From contig CAWJEX010000003.1 in the NCBI GenBank assembly GCA_963841995.1, positions 62,001 to 126,000 on the forward strand: a stretch of 64,000 bases of DNA, written 5' to 3'. Below the pieces are notes generated by a model that worked only from the letters and a program-made list of their open reading frames with translations, was not told where the DNA came from and searched no databases. Positions 52,848-61,451 of this stretch are shown here, piece after piece. This DNA comes from DATDPM01 sp963841995. GTDB lineage: Bacteria; Pseudomonadota; Alphaproteobacteria; DATDPM01. Each line of letters starts with the position of its first letter. Position 1 is the first letter of the stretch. A program made the position numbers and the translations under genes.

Positions 52848-54380
52848 CTAAAAGGGCTTGAGCGCGCCGCGAACCGCGGCCAGCGTTCGTGACATATCGT
52901 GGCCGGCATCGATTCGCCGCCAGCTCATTTCGCCGATCGAATATTCCTGTTGGCGGCGGACGATTTCGACGGTGGCGTCGGAGGCACCGCGCAGGCGCGC
53001 AGCGACCCGCTTCTCGAGCAGATCGACCGGCGCTTCGAGCCAAAATCCCGAAAACGGCACACCAGAGCGCATAGCGACGGTTTCCAGGGCCGCGCGTTCA
53101 TCGGATTTCGCATAGACCGCATCGGCGATGACCGAATGGCCGGCTTTAAGGGCTGCCGCGGCCCGGGCGGCGATCGCTTCATAAACTTTGACGGTCACCG
53201 TGTCGCCGTAAGCTGCCGCCGGCAGCGGCGCTCCTTCGTCAATGCCGAAGAGAGATTTACGGATGACATCGGAGCGCAGGATGAGCGCGCCCGGGATAGG
53301 CCCCAACTCCGGCGCCAGAGCTTTGGCCAGCGTCGACTTGCCGGTTCCCGACAATCCCCCGATGGCAACGAGTCTCGCGCGCGGCGGCGACAAAAGTGAC
53401 AGGGCCAGATTCAAATACGCCTGGGATTCGGCAATGCCGGTATTGCCGCTGCCGGATTGCGCTGCCGCTTCGGCCCCGACATGGGCCCGCACCGCCGCCC
53501 GGCAGGAGAGAAACAGCGGCAGGGCCGCCAACCCCGCGAGCGACAGCGATTCTTCGCGCGCCAGATAGCGATTGAAAACCACATTGGCGAAGCGGCGCAG
53601 CCGCCGATGCTCCAAATCCATGAGCAGGAATGCGAGATCGTAGAACGTATCGATGTACCCGATTTCTTCCGAAAATTCGATCGCATCGAAAAGCAAGGGT
53701 TTGCCGTTGTAGAGGCAGATATTGCGCAAATGGAGGTCGCCGTGGCAATGGCGTACGAATCCGGCCTCGCGGCGCGCATCCAGCAATTCGCAACACTGCT
53801 TGAGCACGCCGCGGGCGCGATCGCCGTAATCCTGGATCTTCGAGGCCTCGAAGACGGTTCCTGCATGGCGGCGGAGGCTTTCAAGGTTCATGGAAACGAC
53901 GGTCTCCATGCCCTCGCATCCACCCCGGTCGAAGCGCGGCGCAGCACTTCGATGAAATCGAGCAACGGCGTCGGCAAGTTCCGACATCATTTCATCCGAC
54001 AACTCGCCCATTTCGGCCAAATGATCGAACAGCCGGTTTTGGTCGAAGCGCTTCATGACCACGAGATATTCGATCGGCTGGCCAAGGCCGTCCAACGCAA
54101 GGGCGCCGGTTTGTTCCCGGGTGACGGCGGCGACCCGCTCGTAAAGCTCGGGGGCGGTGCGCCGGTTGATCGCGATTTCCGCTTCGCAGTACCGGCGGCG
54201 GCCATCGAGCGATGAAAAATCAAGATAGGGAAGAACGACCGCGCGTTTGAGCTTGTACGCTTTGCCGCCGGCCAGAAAGATGATCGAGATATGCGTCTCG
54301 ATGCGGTGAACTTCGAACTCCGCGAATGTCTGCGGCCGCGACAGGAAGGCGACGACTTCGGCTTGATCCGATGCGTTCAT
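52848..54380 (-). CDS. Bifunctional aminoglycoside phosphotransferase-like / AAA ATPase (kinase) protein
   Basis: A 510-residue two-domain protein. Residues 1-330 resemble an aminoglycoside/choline kinase fold: 'RHCHGDLHLRNICLYNGKPLLFDAIEFSEE' carries the catalytic HGDLH and the Mg-binding Asp. Residues 335-510 form a P-loop kinase ('AIGGLSGTGKSTLAKALA', 'LRSDVIRKSLFG') like gluconate or zeta-toxin kinases. The fusion is widespread in proteobacteria and its substrate is unknown. The stop TAG (52848-52850) lies at the boundary of TnpB copy 1, so the insertion may have supplied or altered the last codon; 'ALKPF' looks like a natural ending. Confidence 0.88.
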   Translation of the reverse strand: MNASDQAEVVAFLSRPQTFAEFEVHRIETHISIIFLAGGKAYKLKRAVVLPYLDFSSLDGRRRYCEAEIAINRRTAPELYERVAAVTREQTGALALDGLGQPIEYLVVMKRFDQNRLFDHLAEMGELSDEMMSELADAVARFHRSAAPRFDRGGCEGMETVVSMNLESLRRHAGTVFEASKIQDYGDRARGVLKQCCELLDARREAGFVRHCHGDLHLRNICLYNGKPLLFDAIEFSEEIGYIDTFYDLAFLLMDLEHRRLRRFANVVFNRYLAREESLSLAGLAALPLFLSCRAAVRAHVGAEAAAQSGSGNTGIAESQAYLNLALSLLSPPRARLVAIGGLSGTGKSTLAKALAPELGPIPGALILRSDVIRKSLFGIDEGAPLPAAAYGDTVTVKVYEAIAARAAAALKAGHSVIADAVYAKSDERAALETVAMRSGVPFSGFWLEAPVDLLEKRVAARLRGASDATVEIVRRQQEYSIGEMSWRRIDAGHDMSRTLAAVRGALKPF

Positions 54381-54408
54381 GCCTCACGCGGTGGAAAACA
54401 AGACGGGT

Positions 54409-55356
54409 TTAGGTAAAGCAAGCGCGGCGTTCGACGACATTGTCGGGATCTTGATGGATGATCACTTCGGCATTGGGAAAGGCTTCGCGGATTCGATCTT
54501 CGACTTCATCGGAGATCTCGTGGGCGCGGCGCAGGACCATCGACCCATCCATTTCGAGGTGCAATTGAATGAAGGCCTGCGTGCCGGACGACCGTGTCCG
54601 CAGGTCATGAACCGCGATCACTTCGGGATGCGCGGTCGCAATCGCAATGATCTTTTCGCGCTCGTCGTCGGAAAGCTCACGGTCCATCAAAAGGTGATAG
54701 GACTGCCGGGCGATTGTCCACGCGCTGTATATGATGTAGGCGGCGATCGCCGCGCCGAACAACGGATCGATCAACCGCCATCCCAACCAAGCATCGAGCA
54801 GGAGGGCGGCGATGACACTGCCATTGGTCAACACGTCGCTGATGTAATGGAGCGAATCGGCGGAGATTGCGACCGAACCAGTTTTTCGCACCACATAGCG
54901 CTGGAATTGGACGAGGGCCGCCGTCGCAAGGATCGTGAAGATCATGACTCCGACGCCGATGGTGCCGTGCGTCACCGGTTCCGGGTGAATCAACCGGTCG
55001 GCAACCTCGAACATAACAAAGAGGCCCGAGCCGAGGATAAAAGCGGCCTGGCCTAGGCCGGCGATTGCCTCGGCCTTGCCATGGCCGAATCGGTGCTCGG
55101 CATCCGCCGGCACCAAGGCATGCCGAACGGCCAGCAGGTTGATGAACGAGGCGAAAATGTCGAGGAGGGAGTCAACGAGACTGGAAAGCACACTGACCGA
55201 TCCGGTAAACCCCCAGGCAACGGCCTTGACGGCGATCAGCGTCCCGGCGGTTGCGACGGCGGCATAGGTTGCCGCCGTCAACAGCCGGGCCGATTGCGCG
55301 GTCAAAGGCGCCCTTGCCGCTTGGTGTTGAATTCCGTGTCGGTGCAGTCCGGTCAT
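54409..55356 (-). CDS. Cation diffusion facilitator family transporter
   Basis: A 315-residue CDF antiporter exporting divalent metals (Zn, Fe, Mn or Cd). Helices 2 and 5 bear the metal sites, D-x3-D in 'SLVDSLLDIFASF' and H-x3-D in 'SLHYISDVLTN', the pattern of FieF/YiiP-type transporters. The C-terminal cytosolic domain ('HPEVIAVHDLRTRSSGTQAFIQLHLEMDGSM') forms the dimer. The start overlaps the pdxH stop by ATGA (55353-55356), so it is translated after pdxH. Confidence 0.93.
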   Translation of the reverse strand: MTGLHRHGIQHQAARAPLTAQSARLLTAATYAAVATAGTLIAVKAVAWGFTGSVSVLSSLVDSLLDIFASFINLLAVRHALVPADAEHRFGHGKAEAIAGLGQAAFILGSGLFVMFEVADRLIHPEPVTHGTIGVGVMIFTILATAALVQFQRYVVRKTGSVAISADSLHYISDVLTNGSVIAALLLDAWLGWRLIDPLFGAAIAAYIIYSAWTIARQSYHLLMDRELSDDEREKIIAIATAHPEVIAVHDLRTRSSGTQAFIQLHLEMDGSMVLRRAHEISDEVEDRIREAFPNAEVIIHQDPDNVVERRACFT

Positions 55357-55949
55357 GGGAACAAATGCTCGGTTGTCCAGCCTGTGCCATCGCGGCGGTA
55401 GAAAACGCGGTCATGGAGGCGGAAGGGTCGCTGCTGCCAAAACTCGATGGCCTCAGGCGCCAAGCGGAATCCGGACCAAAAAGGGGGGCGGGGAATTTTG
55501 CCGACGAGAAATTTCGCCGTATAACGCGCCACCTCCTTTTCGAGCTCGATCCGTCCCTTCAGCGGGCGCGACTGCTGCGATGCCCAGGCGCCGATCTGGC
55601 TCGTGCGTTCGCGGGTGGCAAAATAGGCGTCGGCTTCCTCGGCGCTCACGGCGCTCACTTTTCCCTCGACTCGCACTTGATAACCGGCCGATTTCCAATA
55701 AAAGCACAGGGCGGCGCGGGGATCCGCCGCGAGTGCCCGGCCTTTCCGGCTTTGCAAATTCGTATAAAACGCGAAACCAGCCTCCGAGACGTCCTTGAAC
55801 AGGACCATGCGCACCGAGGGGCTGCCATCGGCGTCGACCGTCGCCAGCGCAACCGCCTCGGCATCGCCCGTTTCTTGGCTCTTCGCTTCGTCATACCAGC
55901 GCCGGAACAGGGTAATCGGGTCCGGCTCTTCGCGCTGCGTCGTCGGCAT
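55353..55949 (-). CDS. pdxH: Pyridoxamine 5'-phosphate oxidase
   Basis: A 198-residue FMN enzyme that oxidises PNP or PMP to pyridoxal 5'-phosphate. 'DPITLFRRWYDEA', 'SVRMVLFKDVSEAGFAFYTNLQSRKGRAL' and the C-terminal signature 'EAIEFWQQRPFRLHDR' are all typical. Only 34 bp separate the start codon from TnpB element copy 2, so the native promoter has probably been displaced and transcription may now start inside the element or from its 35-bp remnant. Many PLP enzymes in the window depend on its product. Confidence 0.94.
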   Translation of the reverse strand: MPTTQREEPDPITLFRRWYDEAKSQETGDAEAVALATVDADGSPSVRMVLFKDVSEAGFAFYTNLQSRKGRALAADPRAALCFYWKSAGYQVRVEGKVSAVSAEEADAYFATRERTSQIGAWASQQSRPLKGRIELEKEVARYTAKFLVGKIPRPPFWSGFRLAPEAIEFWQQRPFRLHDRVFYRRDGTGWTTEHLFP

Positions 55950-55983
55950 GTCTTTGGGTCCAATTCCTAAAATTTGGTAATCC

Positions 55984-56140
55984 TGACTGCTCCTCCAAAG
56001 ATGGAGGCTTCCCAGTTCTCAAGCCGCAGCCGGTTCGATATGAACCGGTCTTACGCAGCCTCCGTGGGCAGAGACGGGCAGCCCCTCCGTCTTGAGCATG
56101 AGTATTCCTTGATTCCAGATGTTGATCGCGGCGTTGAGGT
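55984..56140 (-). ncRNA. Candidate guide RNA (omega/reRNA) of TnpB element copy 2
   Basis: Same right-end scaffold as copy 1 (hairpin cctcca-tctt-tggagg, then agcagtca). The flank differs, so the predicted guide would start ggattaccaaattttaggaa. Length is an estimate. Confidence 0.4.
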
Positions 56141-57225
56141 CGCGGTCGTGAGGGGTCTCGCAATCGAGACAAGTCCAATGGCGATCGGAGAGCTTCAGAT
56201 CGTTGATCGAGCCGCAATCGGAACAGGTCTTGGTCGAAGGGAAAAAACGATCGATTTTGATCAATCGCCCGCCTTTATCCTTGAGCTTGTAATCGAGCTT
56301 GGTCAGGAGTCCCGACCAGCCCAAATCCGAGATCACCCGGGAGAGCTTCCGGTTCTTCATCATTCCCTTCACGTTCAATGTCTCGGCGCAGACCGCTTGG
56401 TTTTCGTCGGCTAGTTGCCTCGACAGTTTATGTTGCCAGTCATCGCGGAAAAAGTGCACGCGTTCGTGGGCTCTTGCAAGCTGAAGCCTGGCTTTGGCGA
56501 TCTTGCCGCTGAAGCAATCATGAAGTTTCTTGTGTTCCGTTCTTGATCTGACTTTTGCGGCTTCGATTTTACGGGACATGGTCTGTTGCTTGCGGCGGAG
56601 ATTGCGTTGCGCGCGGTCGAGAAAGCGGCGGTTTGGAATTCTTGAAACCGTCGCTCGAGGCGACGGCAGTGGCGATCCCGAGATCGATGCCGGTAACGCA
56701 GACGAAGTTCTCGATCGGCTTTGGTTCCGGCTTGCCGTCATCGGTCAGGATCGAGGCGTAGTATTTGCCGGTCGATTCGCATGAGACCGCGACGGTCTTG
56801 ATCCTGCCTTCGAGCTCGCGGTGGACCTTGACTTTGACCCAGCCTGTCTTCGGCAAATAGATCAGGCTGGCTTCGAGCCGGACGCGCTGCGGATACTGGA
56901 TCGATTGGCGGGAACCGTGCTTCTTCTTGAAGCGCGGATAGCGTGCGCGCTTCTCGAAGAAGTTGCGGAAGGCGGTATCGAGGTTGAGGATCGATTGCTG
57001 CAGCGCCTGGCTGTCGGCTTGCTTAAGCCAGGGGTATTTTCCGGCCTTCCAGACCGGCAGCATGGCTTTGATCTTGTAGCAGGAGAGGTTCTCCTGGCGC
57101 TGTTCCCAGGCTTCCTTCTTCGATCTCAAAGCCTGGTTCCAGACGAAGCGCGCATAGCCGAATTGGGCCAGGATTTGTTCCTGGCTGGAATCCGGATAGA
57201 CACGGATCTCGGTGGCGCGGTTCAC
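56019..57225 (-). CDS. tnpB: RNA-guided endonuclease TnpB family protein (copy 2, frame broken as read)
   Basis: Same protein as copy 1 but the frame breaks after 'SSDGFK'. Copy 1 reads GGAATCTT, copy 2 reads GGAATTCTT (GAATTC at 56636-56641), one extra base. The RuvC Glu and second Asp and the zinc finger lie in the downstream frame, which is otherwise unchanged. If the extra base is real, this copy makes only an inactive 190-residue N-terminal fragment. If it is a base-calling error like the others at GANTC, both copies are intact with 401 residues. Confidence 0.85.
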
Positions 57226-57585
57226 GGGAACAATACTAGAACAGATTGCAAGTGCTTGCAATAGTTGGAATTTATCCGGTATTTACCGTGAAATACGACC
57301 GATTGACCGCATGGGGGGACAGAAGCCGAAAACAACCAGGGGTGCCTTAGTTCACCGCCCTGAATGGCGATGCTTTCCGGCGCGTTCGCTAACTCTTTGT
57401 AATTTGCTGGAAATAATTGGGTTATCAAAATATATAGTCAACCAATCATCTCGGCTGCGCCACCGGCCAGCCGTTTTTGTGCCATCTTTGGATGGCAGAA
57501 TTTCTACCGGCGGTCGCCGCAGGATTCGGCAAAGTTAGCCGTGATGTTAGGTTGATTTGACTCCATAGATTTGAGGCTTGAAACC

Positions 57586-58053
57586 ATGAAAATGAAGTTT
57601 ATTGCTTCGATTGTGATGATCGGGATGATCGCCGCAGGTTGCACGCCCGGGCATCAAAACGAAGAGGCGGGGACATTGGTCGGCGCCGGCGCGGGAGCCG
57701 CTATCGGGTCGACCATCGGCAAGGGCGGCGGCAACATCGCGGCCATGGTGATCGGCGGTCTGCTCGGGGCTTATGCAGGCAACGCGATCGGCAAAGGGCT
57801 CGACGACCGCGACCGCTTGTTGGCCCAGCAAGCGGCCACTCAGGCGAACGCGGCGCCGGTCGGACAAACCATCACCTGGAACAATCCGAATACCGGCCAT
57901 TCCGGCACTGTCACGCCGACGCGCGACGGCATCGCCAGCAACGGCGCCTATTGCCGCGAATATCAAACGACGGTCGTCATTAACGGCCAATCGCAACAGG
58001 CCTATGGCACCGCCTGCCGTCAGCCTGACGGCTCGTGGCAAGTCGTGAAATAG
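57586..58053 (+). CDS. Glycine-zipper surface lipoprotein (RT0821/Lpp0805-like)
   Basis: A 155-residue lipoprotein. Start at the ATG at 57586; the signal peptide ends with a lipobox ('IAAGC', Cys19). Residues 32-75 form a glycine-zipper 2TM domain ('GTLVGAGAGAAIGSTIGKGGGNIAAMVIGGLLGAYAGNAIG'). The C-terminal part ('TITWNNPNTGHSGTVTPTR', 'YCREYQTTVVINGQSQQAYGTACRQPDGSW') is the surface-antigen domain first named in Rickettsia 17-kDa protein. It should sit in the outer membrane, role unknown. A terminator follows. Confidence 0.9.
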   Translation: MKMKFIASIVMIGMIAAGCTPGHQNEEAGTLVGAGAGAAIGSTIGKGGGNIAAMVIGGLLGAYAGNAIGKGLDDRDRLLAQQAATQANAAPVGQTITWNNPNTGHSGTVTPTRDGIASNGAYCREYQTTVVINGQSQQAYGTACRQPDGSWQVVK

Positions 58054-58081
58054 CGCAATCGAGTTCGCCCAATATGAATTG

Positions 58082-58111
58082 AACGGCGATCCCAAATCGC
58101 CGCCGTTTTTG
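58082..58111 (+). terminator. Intrinsic terminator after the lipoprotein gene
   Basis: Stem aacggcgat / atcgccgccgtt with one bulged base and a short loop, followed by a run of Ts (gttttt). Confidence 0.8.
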
Positions 58112-58247
58112 TATTGATTCGAAGCCGATGGCACCGGTATTCGGGCTGCCGCCGGTTTAATCAACCGGCGGTTTCGTGTACGATGCGGCGGCATCTTTCG
58201 CGATCTCTTTGCCGGCCTCTGATTTGGATGACTTTCCGAGGGTAAGC

Positions 58248-59060
58248 ATGACCGACCAGACCCCGCTGATGACGGGTAAACGGGGCCTGATCATGGGCGT
58301 CGCCAATGAACGCTCGATCGCCTGGGGAATCGCCAAGACCGCGGCCGCATACGGCGCCGAATTGGCCTTCACCTTTCAGGGCGAGGCGCTCGAAAAGCGG
58401 GTGCGGCCGCTGGCTAGCTCCCTCGGCTCCGATTTCGTTCTTCCTTGCGACGTCGTCGATGAGCCGAGTGTCGATTCGGTCTTCGCGGCGGTCCGGGAGC
58501 GCTGGGGGTCCCTCGATTTTCTCGTCCATGCCATCGCCTATTCCGACAAGGAAGAATTGAAGGGGCGCTATCTCGAAACCACCCGCGCCAATTTCCTGAA
58601 GACGCTCGACATCTCCTGCTATTCCTTCACCGCGCTGTGTCAGCGTGCCGTTCCCTTGATGCCGAAAGGCGGAAGCCTTCTTACATTGAGCTATTCCGGC
58701 GCCGAGCGCGTCATGCCTCATTACAATGTGATGGGTGTGGCGAAGGCCGCTCTCGAATCGAGCGTGCGCTATTTGGCCGCCGATCTCGGCCGCGACAATA
58801 TCCGCGTCAACGCCATTTCAGCCGGACCGATCAAGACGCTCGCCGCGTCGGGAATCGGCGATTTCCGCTATATCTTGAAATGGAATGAATACAACGCGCC
58901 GCTGAAACGCAACGTCACCATCGAGGATGTCGGCAAGGCGGCGCTTTATCTCCTCAGCGATCTGGGCAGCGGCGTCACCGGCGAAGTTCATCATGTCGAT
59001 TGCGGCTACCATGTCGTCGGCATGAAGGCGGCGGACGCACCCGACATTTCCACGGTCTAG
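58248..59060 (+). CDS. fabI: Enoyl-[acyl-carrier-protein] reductase (NADH)
   Basis: A 270-residue SDR-fold enzyme that reduces enoyl-ACP at the end of each fatty acid elongation cycle, the triclosan target. Start at the ATG at 58248 behind 'gagggtaag'. 'GKRGLIMGVANERSIAWGIAK' is the FabI N-terminus; the catalytic Y-x6-K is in 'HYNVMGVAKAALE', and 'ISAGPIKTLAASGIGDF' is the flexible loop. It is 18 bp upstream of aroC, a conserved pairing in alphaproteobacteria. Confidence 0.96.
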   Translation: MTDQTPLMTGKRGLIMGVANERSIAWGIAKTAAAYGAELAFTFQGEALEKRVRPLASSLGSDFVLPCDVVDEPSVDSVFAAVRERWGSLDFLVHAIAYSDKEELKGRYLETTRANFLKTLDISCYSFTALCQRAVPLMPKGGSLLTLSYSGAERVMPHYNVMGVAKAALESSVRYLAADLGRDNIRVNAISAGPIKTLAASGIGDFRYILKWNEYNAPLKRNVTIEDVGKAALYLLSDLGSGVTGEVHHVDCGYHVVGMKAADAPDISTV

Positions 59061-59078
59061 GGCACGGCGCGGCGACCC

Positions 59079-60149
59079 ATGCCCGGCAACAGCTTCGGCC
59101 ATCTGTTCCGCTACACCACCTGGGGCGAAAGCCACGGACCCGCCATCGGTTGCGTCGTCGACGGCGTACCGCCGCGTCTTCCTTTGGCCGAGCCCGATAT
59201 CCAGGTTTGGCTCGACAAGCGCCGGCCCGGCCAATCGCGCTTCACCACCCAGCGAAAAGAGCCGGATACGGTGAAGATTCTCTCCGGCGTTTTCGAGGGA
59301 CAGACTACCGGCACGCCGATTTCCCTGGTCATCGAGAATGTCGACGTGCGGTCCAAGGATTACACCGAGATCGCCAACAAATTTCGACCGGGCCATGCCG
59401 ATTTCACCTACATGGCAAAATACGGCATCCGCGACCCGCGCGGCGGCGGGCGGGCCTCGGCCCGGGAAACCGCGATGCGGGTTGCCGCAGGTGCCATTGC
59501 CCGCAAGGTGCTTGGTCCCGGCATCATCATCCGCGGCGCGTTGATTCAAATCGGCACACTGCCCATCGATCGTGACCGTTTCGATTGGGACGTGGTCGAT
59601 TCGAATTCTTTTTGGTGCCCGGACGAATCGATGGTGGCCAGATGGGAACGCTGTCTCGACGATATCCGTAAACAGGGATCGTCCGTCGGTGCGGTGATCG
59701 AAGTCCATGCCTCGGGCGTTGCCGCCGGCTTGGGCGAGCCGGTTTACGACAAGCTCGACGCCGATCTCGCCAAGGCGATGATGAGCATCAATGCGGTCAA
59801 GGCGGTGGAGATCGGCGCCGGTTTCAAGGCGGCCTCGCTTCGCGGCGAGGACAATGCCGATGAAATCCGCATGAAGAACGGCAAGCCGGAATTTCTCTCG
59901 AACAATGCCGGCGGGATACTCGGCGGCATTTCGACCGGCCAGGATATCGTTGTTCGCTTTGCGGTAAAGCCGACCAGCTCGATCCTCACCCCGCGCAAAA
60001 CCGTCACCGCGCAAGGCGAAGAGACCGAGATCTCGGTCAAAGGCCGGCATGATCCTTGCGTCGGGATTCGCGCCGTGCCGGTGGGCGAAGCGATGCTCGC
60101 CGTCGTCCTCGCCGATCACTTGCTGCGCCACAAGGCGCAAAACGGCTAA
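59079..60149 (+). CDS. aroC: Chorismate synthase
   Basis: A 356-residue FMN-dependent enzyme making chorismate from EPSP, the last shikimate step. All three family signatures are seen: 'GESHGPAIGCVVDGVPP', 'RGGGRASARETAMRVAAGAIARK' and the C-terminal 'RHDPCVGIRAVPVGEAMLAVVLADHLL'. aroQ of the same pathway is at 1.7 kb. It converges on the methyltransferase gene with a 3-bp gap. Confidence 0.97.
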   Translation: MPGNSFGHLFRYTTWGESHGPAIGCVVDGVPPRLPLAEPDIQVWLDKRRPGQSRFTTQRKEPDTVKILSGVFEGQTTGTPISLVIENVDVRSKDYTEIANKFRPGHADFTYMAKYGIRDPRGGGRASARETAMRVAAGAIARKVLGPGIIIRGALIQIGTLPIDRDRFDWDVVDSNSFWCPDESMVARWERCLDDIRKQGSSVGAVIEVHASGVAAGLGEPVYDKLDADLAKAMMSINAVKAVEIGAGFKAASLRGEDNADEIRMKNGKPEFLSNNAGGILGGISTGQDIVVRFAVKPTSSILTPRKTVTAQGEETEISVKGRHDPCVGIRAVPVGEAMLAVVLADHLLRHKAQNG

Positions 60150-60152
60150 GCG

Positions 60153-61451
60153 CTATTTCCCGAAAACGGCGATCACTTCGACATGGGGCGACCAGAGGAA
60201 CTGGTCGAGCGGCGTCACGCTCTCGATTCGGTAGCCGCCATCGGCCAGAATCCGCGCGTCCCGCGCAAAACTCCCCGGATTGCAAGAAACCGCGACAACC
60301 ATTGGAGTCTTCGAGCGCGCGATTTCTTCCGATTGGCGCTTGGCCCCCGGCCGCGGCGGATCGAAGATCACCGCATCGAAATTGTCGAGGTCGCTCGCCG
60401 GCAGCGGCCGGCGATCGAGATCGCGGGTTTCCGCCGTCACTTTCTGGGCGAGATTGGCACGTTTCGCAGCATTGTTGAGCGCGGCCACCATCGCCGCATC
60501 GGACTCAAAGGCGTGAACCCGCGTCGACCTTGCAAGCGGGAATGAAAAAGTGCCGCAGCCCGAATAAAGATCGGCGACCCGCTTCTTCCCGGCGCAAGCG
60601 GCAGTGACGTGCTCGATCAGAGCCGCCTCGCCGGTGAGACTCGGCTGTAGGAAGGCCTGGGGCGGGAGATCCACGGCGACCCCGCCAAGCGCAAGAGCCA
60701 CCGGCCGCCGGATGACGATCGGCTCCGGCGTGTCGTTGTCGCGGGAGAGCCAATTGACCCGCGCCAAATCCTGGTCCTCGCCAAATTCGGCCAAGATCGT
60801 TCGGGTTTTCATATGCGCGTCGAATCCGGCGGCAATCGTCACATCGAGCCCGCTCGCAACGGCGGTCACGTCGATCTCGGCCTGCTCTCCCGGCCGCAGC
60901 AATTTCTGGAGAAGCGCGCGCAAAGGCGGGATGAAATTCTCAATTTCGGGAAGAAGCACGGGACATTCGCCGACATCGACCACGCGGTGGCTGGTGCGCT
61001 CATAGAATCCAAGCAAGACTTCGCCGCCACGGCACATCGCCTTCAAATTCGCGCGGCGGCGGCTTCCGGCCGGCGTCCGAATGAGCGCGCCCACCTCGAC
61101 ATTTTCGAATCCGCGATGGGAAAGCGCGGCTCGGACAAGATTGACCTTCCACGCCGCATAGGAGTCGTCCGTCAGATGCTGAAGTGCGCAGCCGCCGCAA
61201 AGTCCGAAATGCCGGCAGGCCGGAACGCCGCGCGCCGGACTCGATCCAATAATCTCCACGATCTCGGCCGCACGGCCTTTCTCGCGAGTGGCCCCGAGGC
61301 GCACTTTGAGCCGGTCGCCGGGAACGGTGAAAGGCACAAAGACCGGCGCGTCCTTCCATTGGCCAATACCGTCGCCCCGCGAGCCGATTTCATCGATCGC
61401 AATTTCGACAATTGCCCCAACATCGGCGAGCGGCTTCGATTTCGGGTTCAT
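60153..61451 (-). CDS. Class I SAM-dependent RNA (uracil-5) methyltransferase, RlmD/RumA family
   Basis: A 432-residue TRAM-domain methyltransferase. I start at the ATG at 61449-61451, which overlaps the tlyA stop (ATGA). N-terminal TRAM domain ('GAIVEIAIDEIGSRGDGIGQ'), then the 4Fe-4S ligands in 'CRHFGLCGGCALQH' and 'GECPVL'. The SAM-binding motif is 'VADLYSGCGTFSFPLA', 'FDPPRPGA' follows, and the catalytic Cys is in 'VAVSCNPGSFARDARIL'. It probably methylates one or two uridines of 23S rRNA; RlmD versus RlmCD specificity is not decided here. Confidence 0.92.
   Translation of the reverse strand: MNPKSKPLADVGAIVEIAIDEIGSRGDGIGQWKDAPVFVPFTVPGDRLKVRLGATREKGRAAEIVEIIGSSPARGVPACRHFGLCGGCALQHLTDDSYAAWKVNLVRAALSHRGFENVEVGALIRTPAGSRRRANLKAMCRGGEVLLGFYERTSHRVVDVGECPVLLPEIENFIPPLRALLQKLLRPGEQAEIDVTAVASGLDVTIAAGFDAHMKTRTILAEFGEDQDLARVNWLSRDNDTPEPIVIRRPVALALGGVAVDLPPQAFLQPSLTGEAALIEHVTAACAGKKRVADLYSGCGTFSFPLARSTRVHAFESDAAMVAALNNAAKRANLAQKVTAETRDLDRRPLPASDLDNFDAVIFDPPRPGAKRQSEEIARSKTPMVVAVSCNPGSFARDARILADGGYRIESVTPLDQFLWSPHVEVIAVFGK

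Larger units (their letters stand above)
51444..52851 (-). mobile_element. IS605/IS1341-type TnpB element, copy 1
   Basis: Ends were set by comparing with copy 2: the two are the same from here to 52851 except for two substitutions and one indel, and the flanks differ. The left end (high coordinate) carries a palindrome attgcaag-tg-cttgcaat at 52704-52721; the right end carries the hairpin near 51450-51468. There is no TnpA, inverted terminal repeat or target duplication, as expected for the IS200/IS605 superfamily. It has landed exactly at the 3' end of the kinase-ATPase gene. Confidence 0.92.
55984..57392 (-). mobile_element. IS605/IS1341-type TnpB element, copy 2
   Basis: The same element as at 51444-52851, in the same orientation, 1409 bp. 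Differences seen by eye are a g/a change at about 51783/56323, an extra t at about 56640, and an a/c change at about 52836/57377. Left-end palindrome at 57245-57262, right-end hairpin near 55990-56008. It lies directly upstream of pdxH. Near identity of the copies means recent transposition. Confidence 0.92.
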
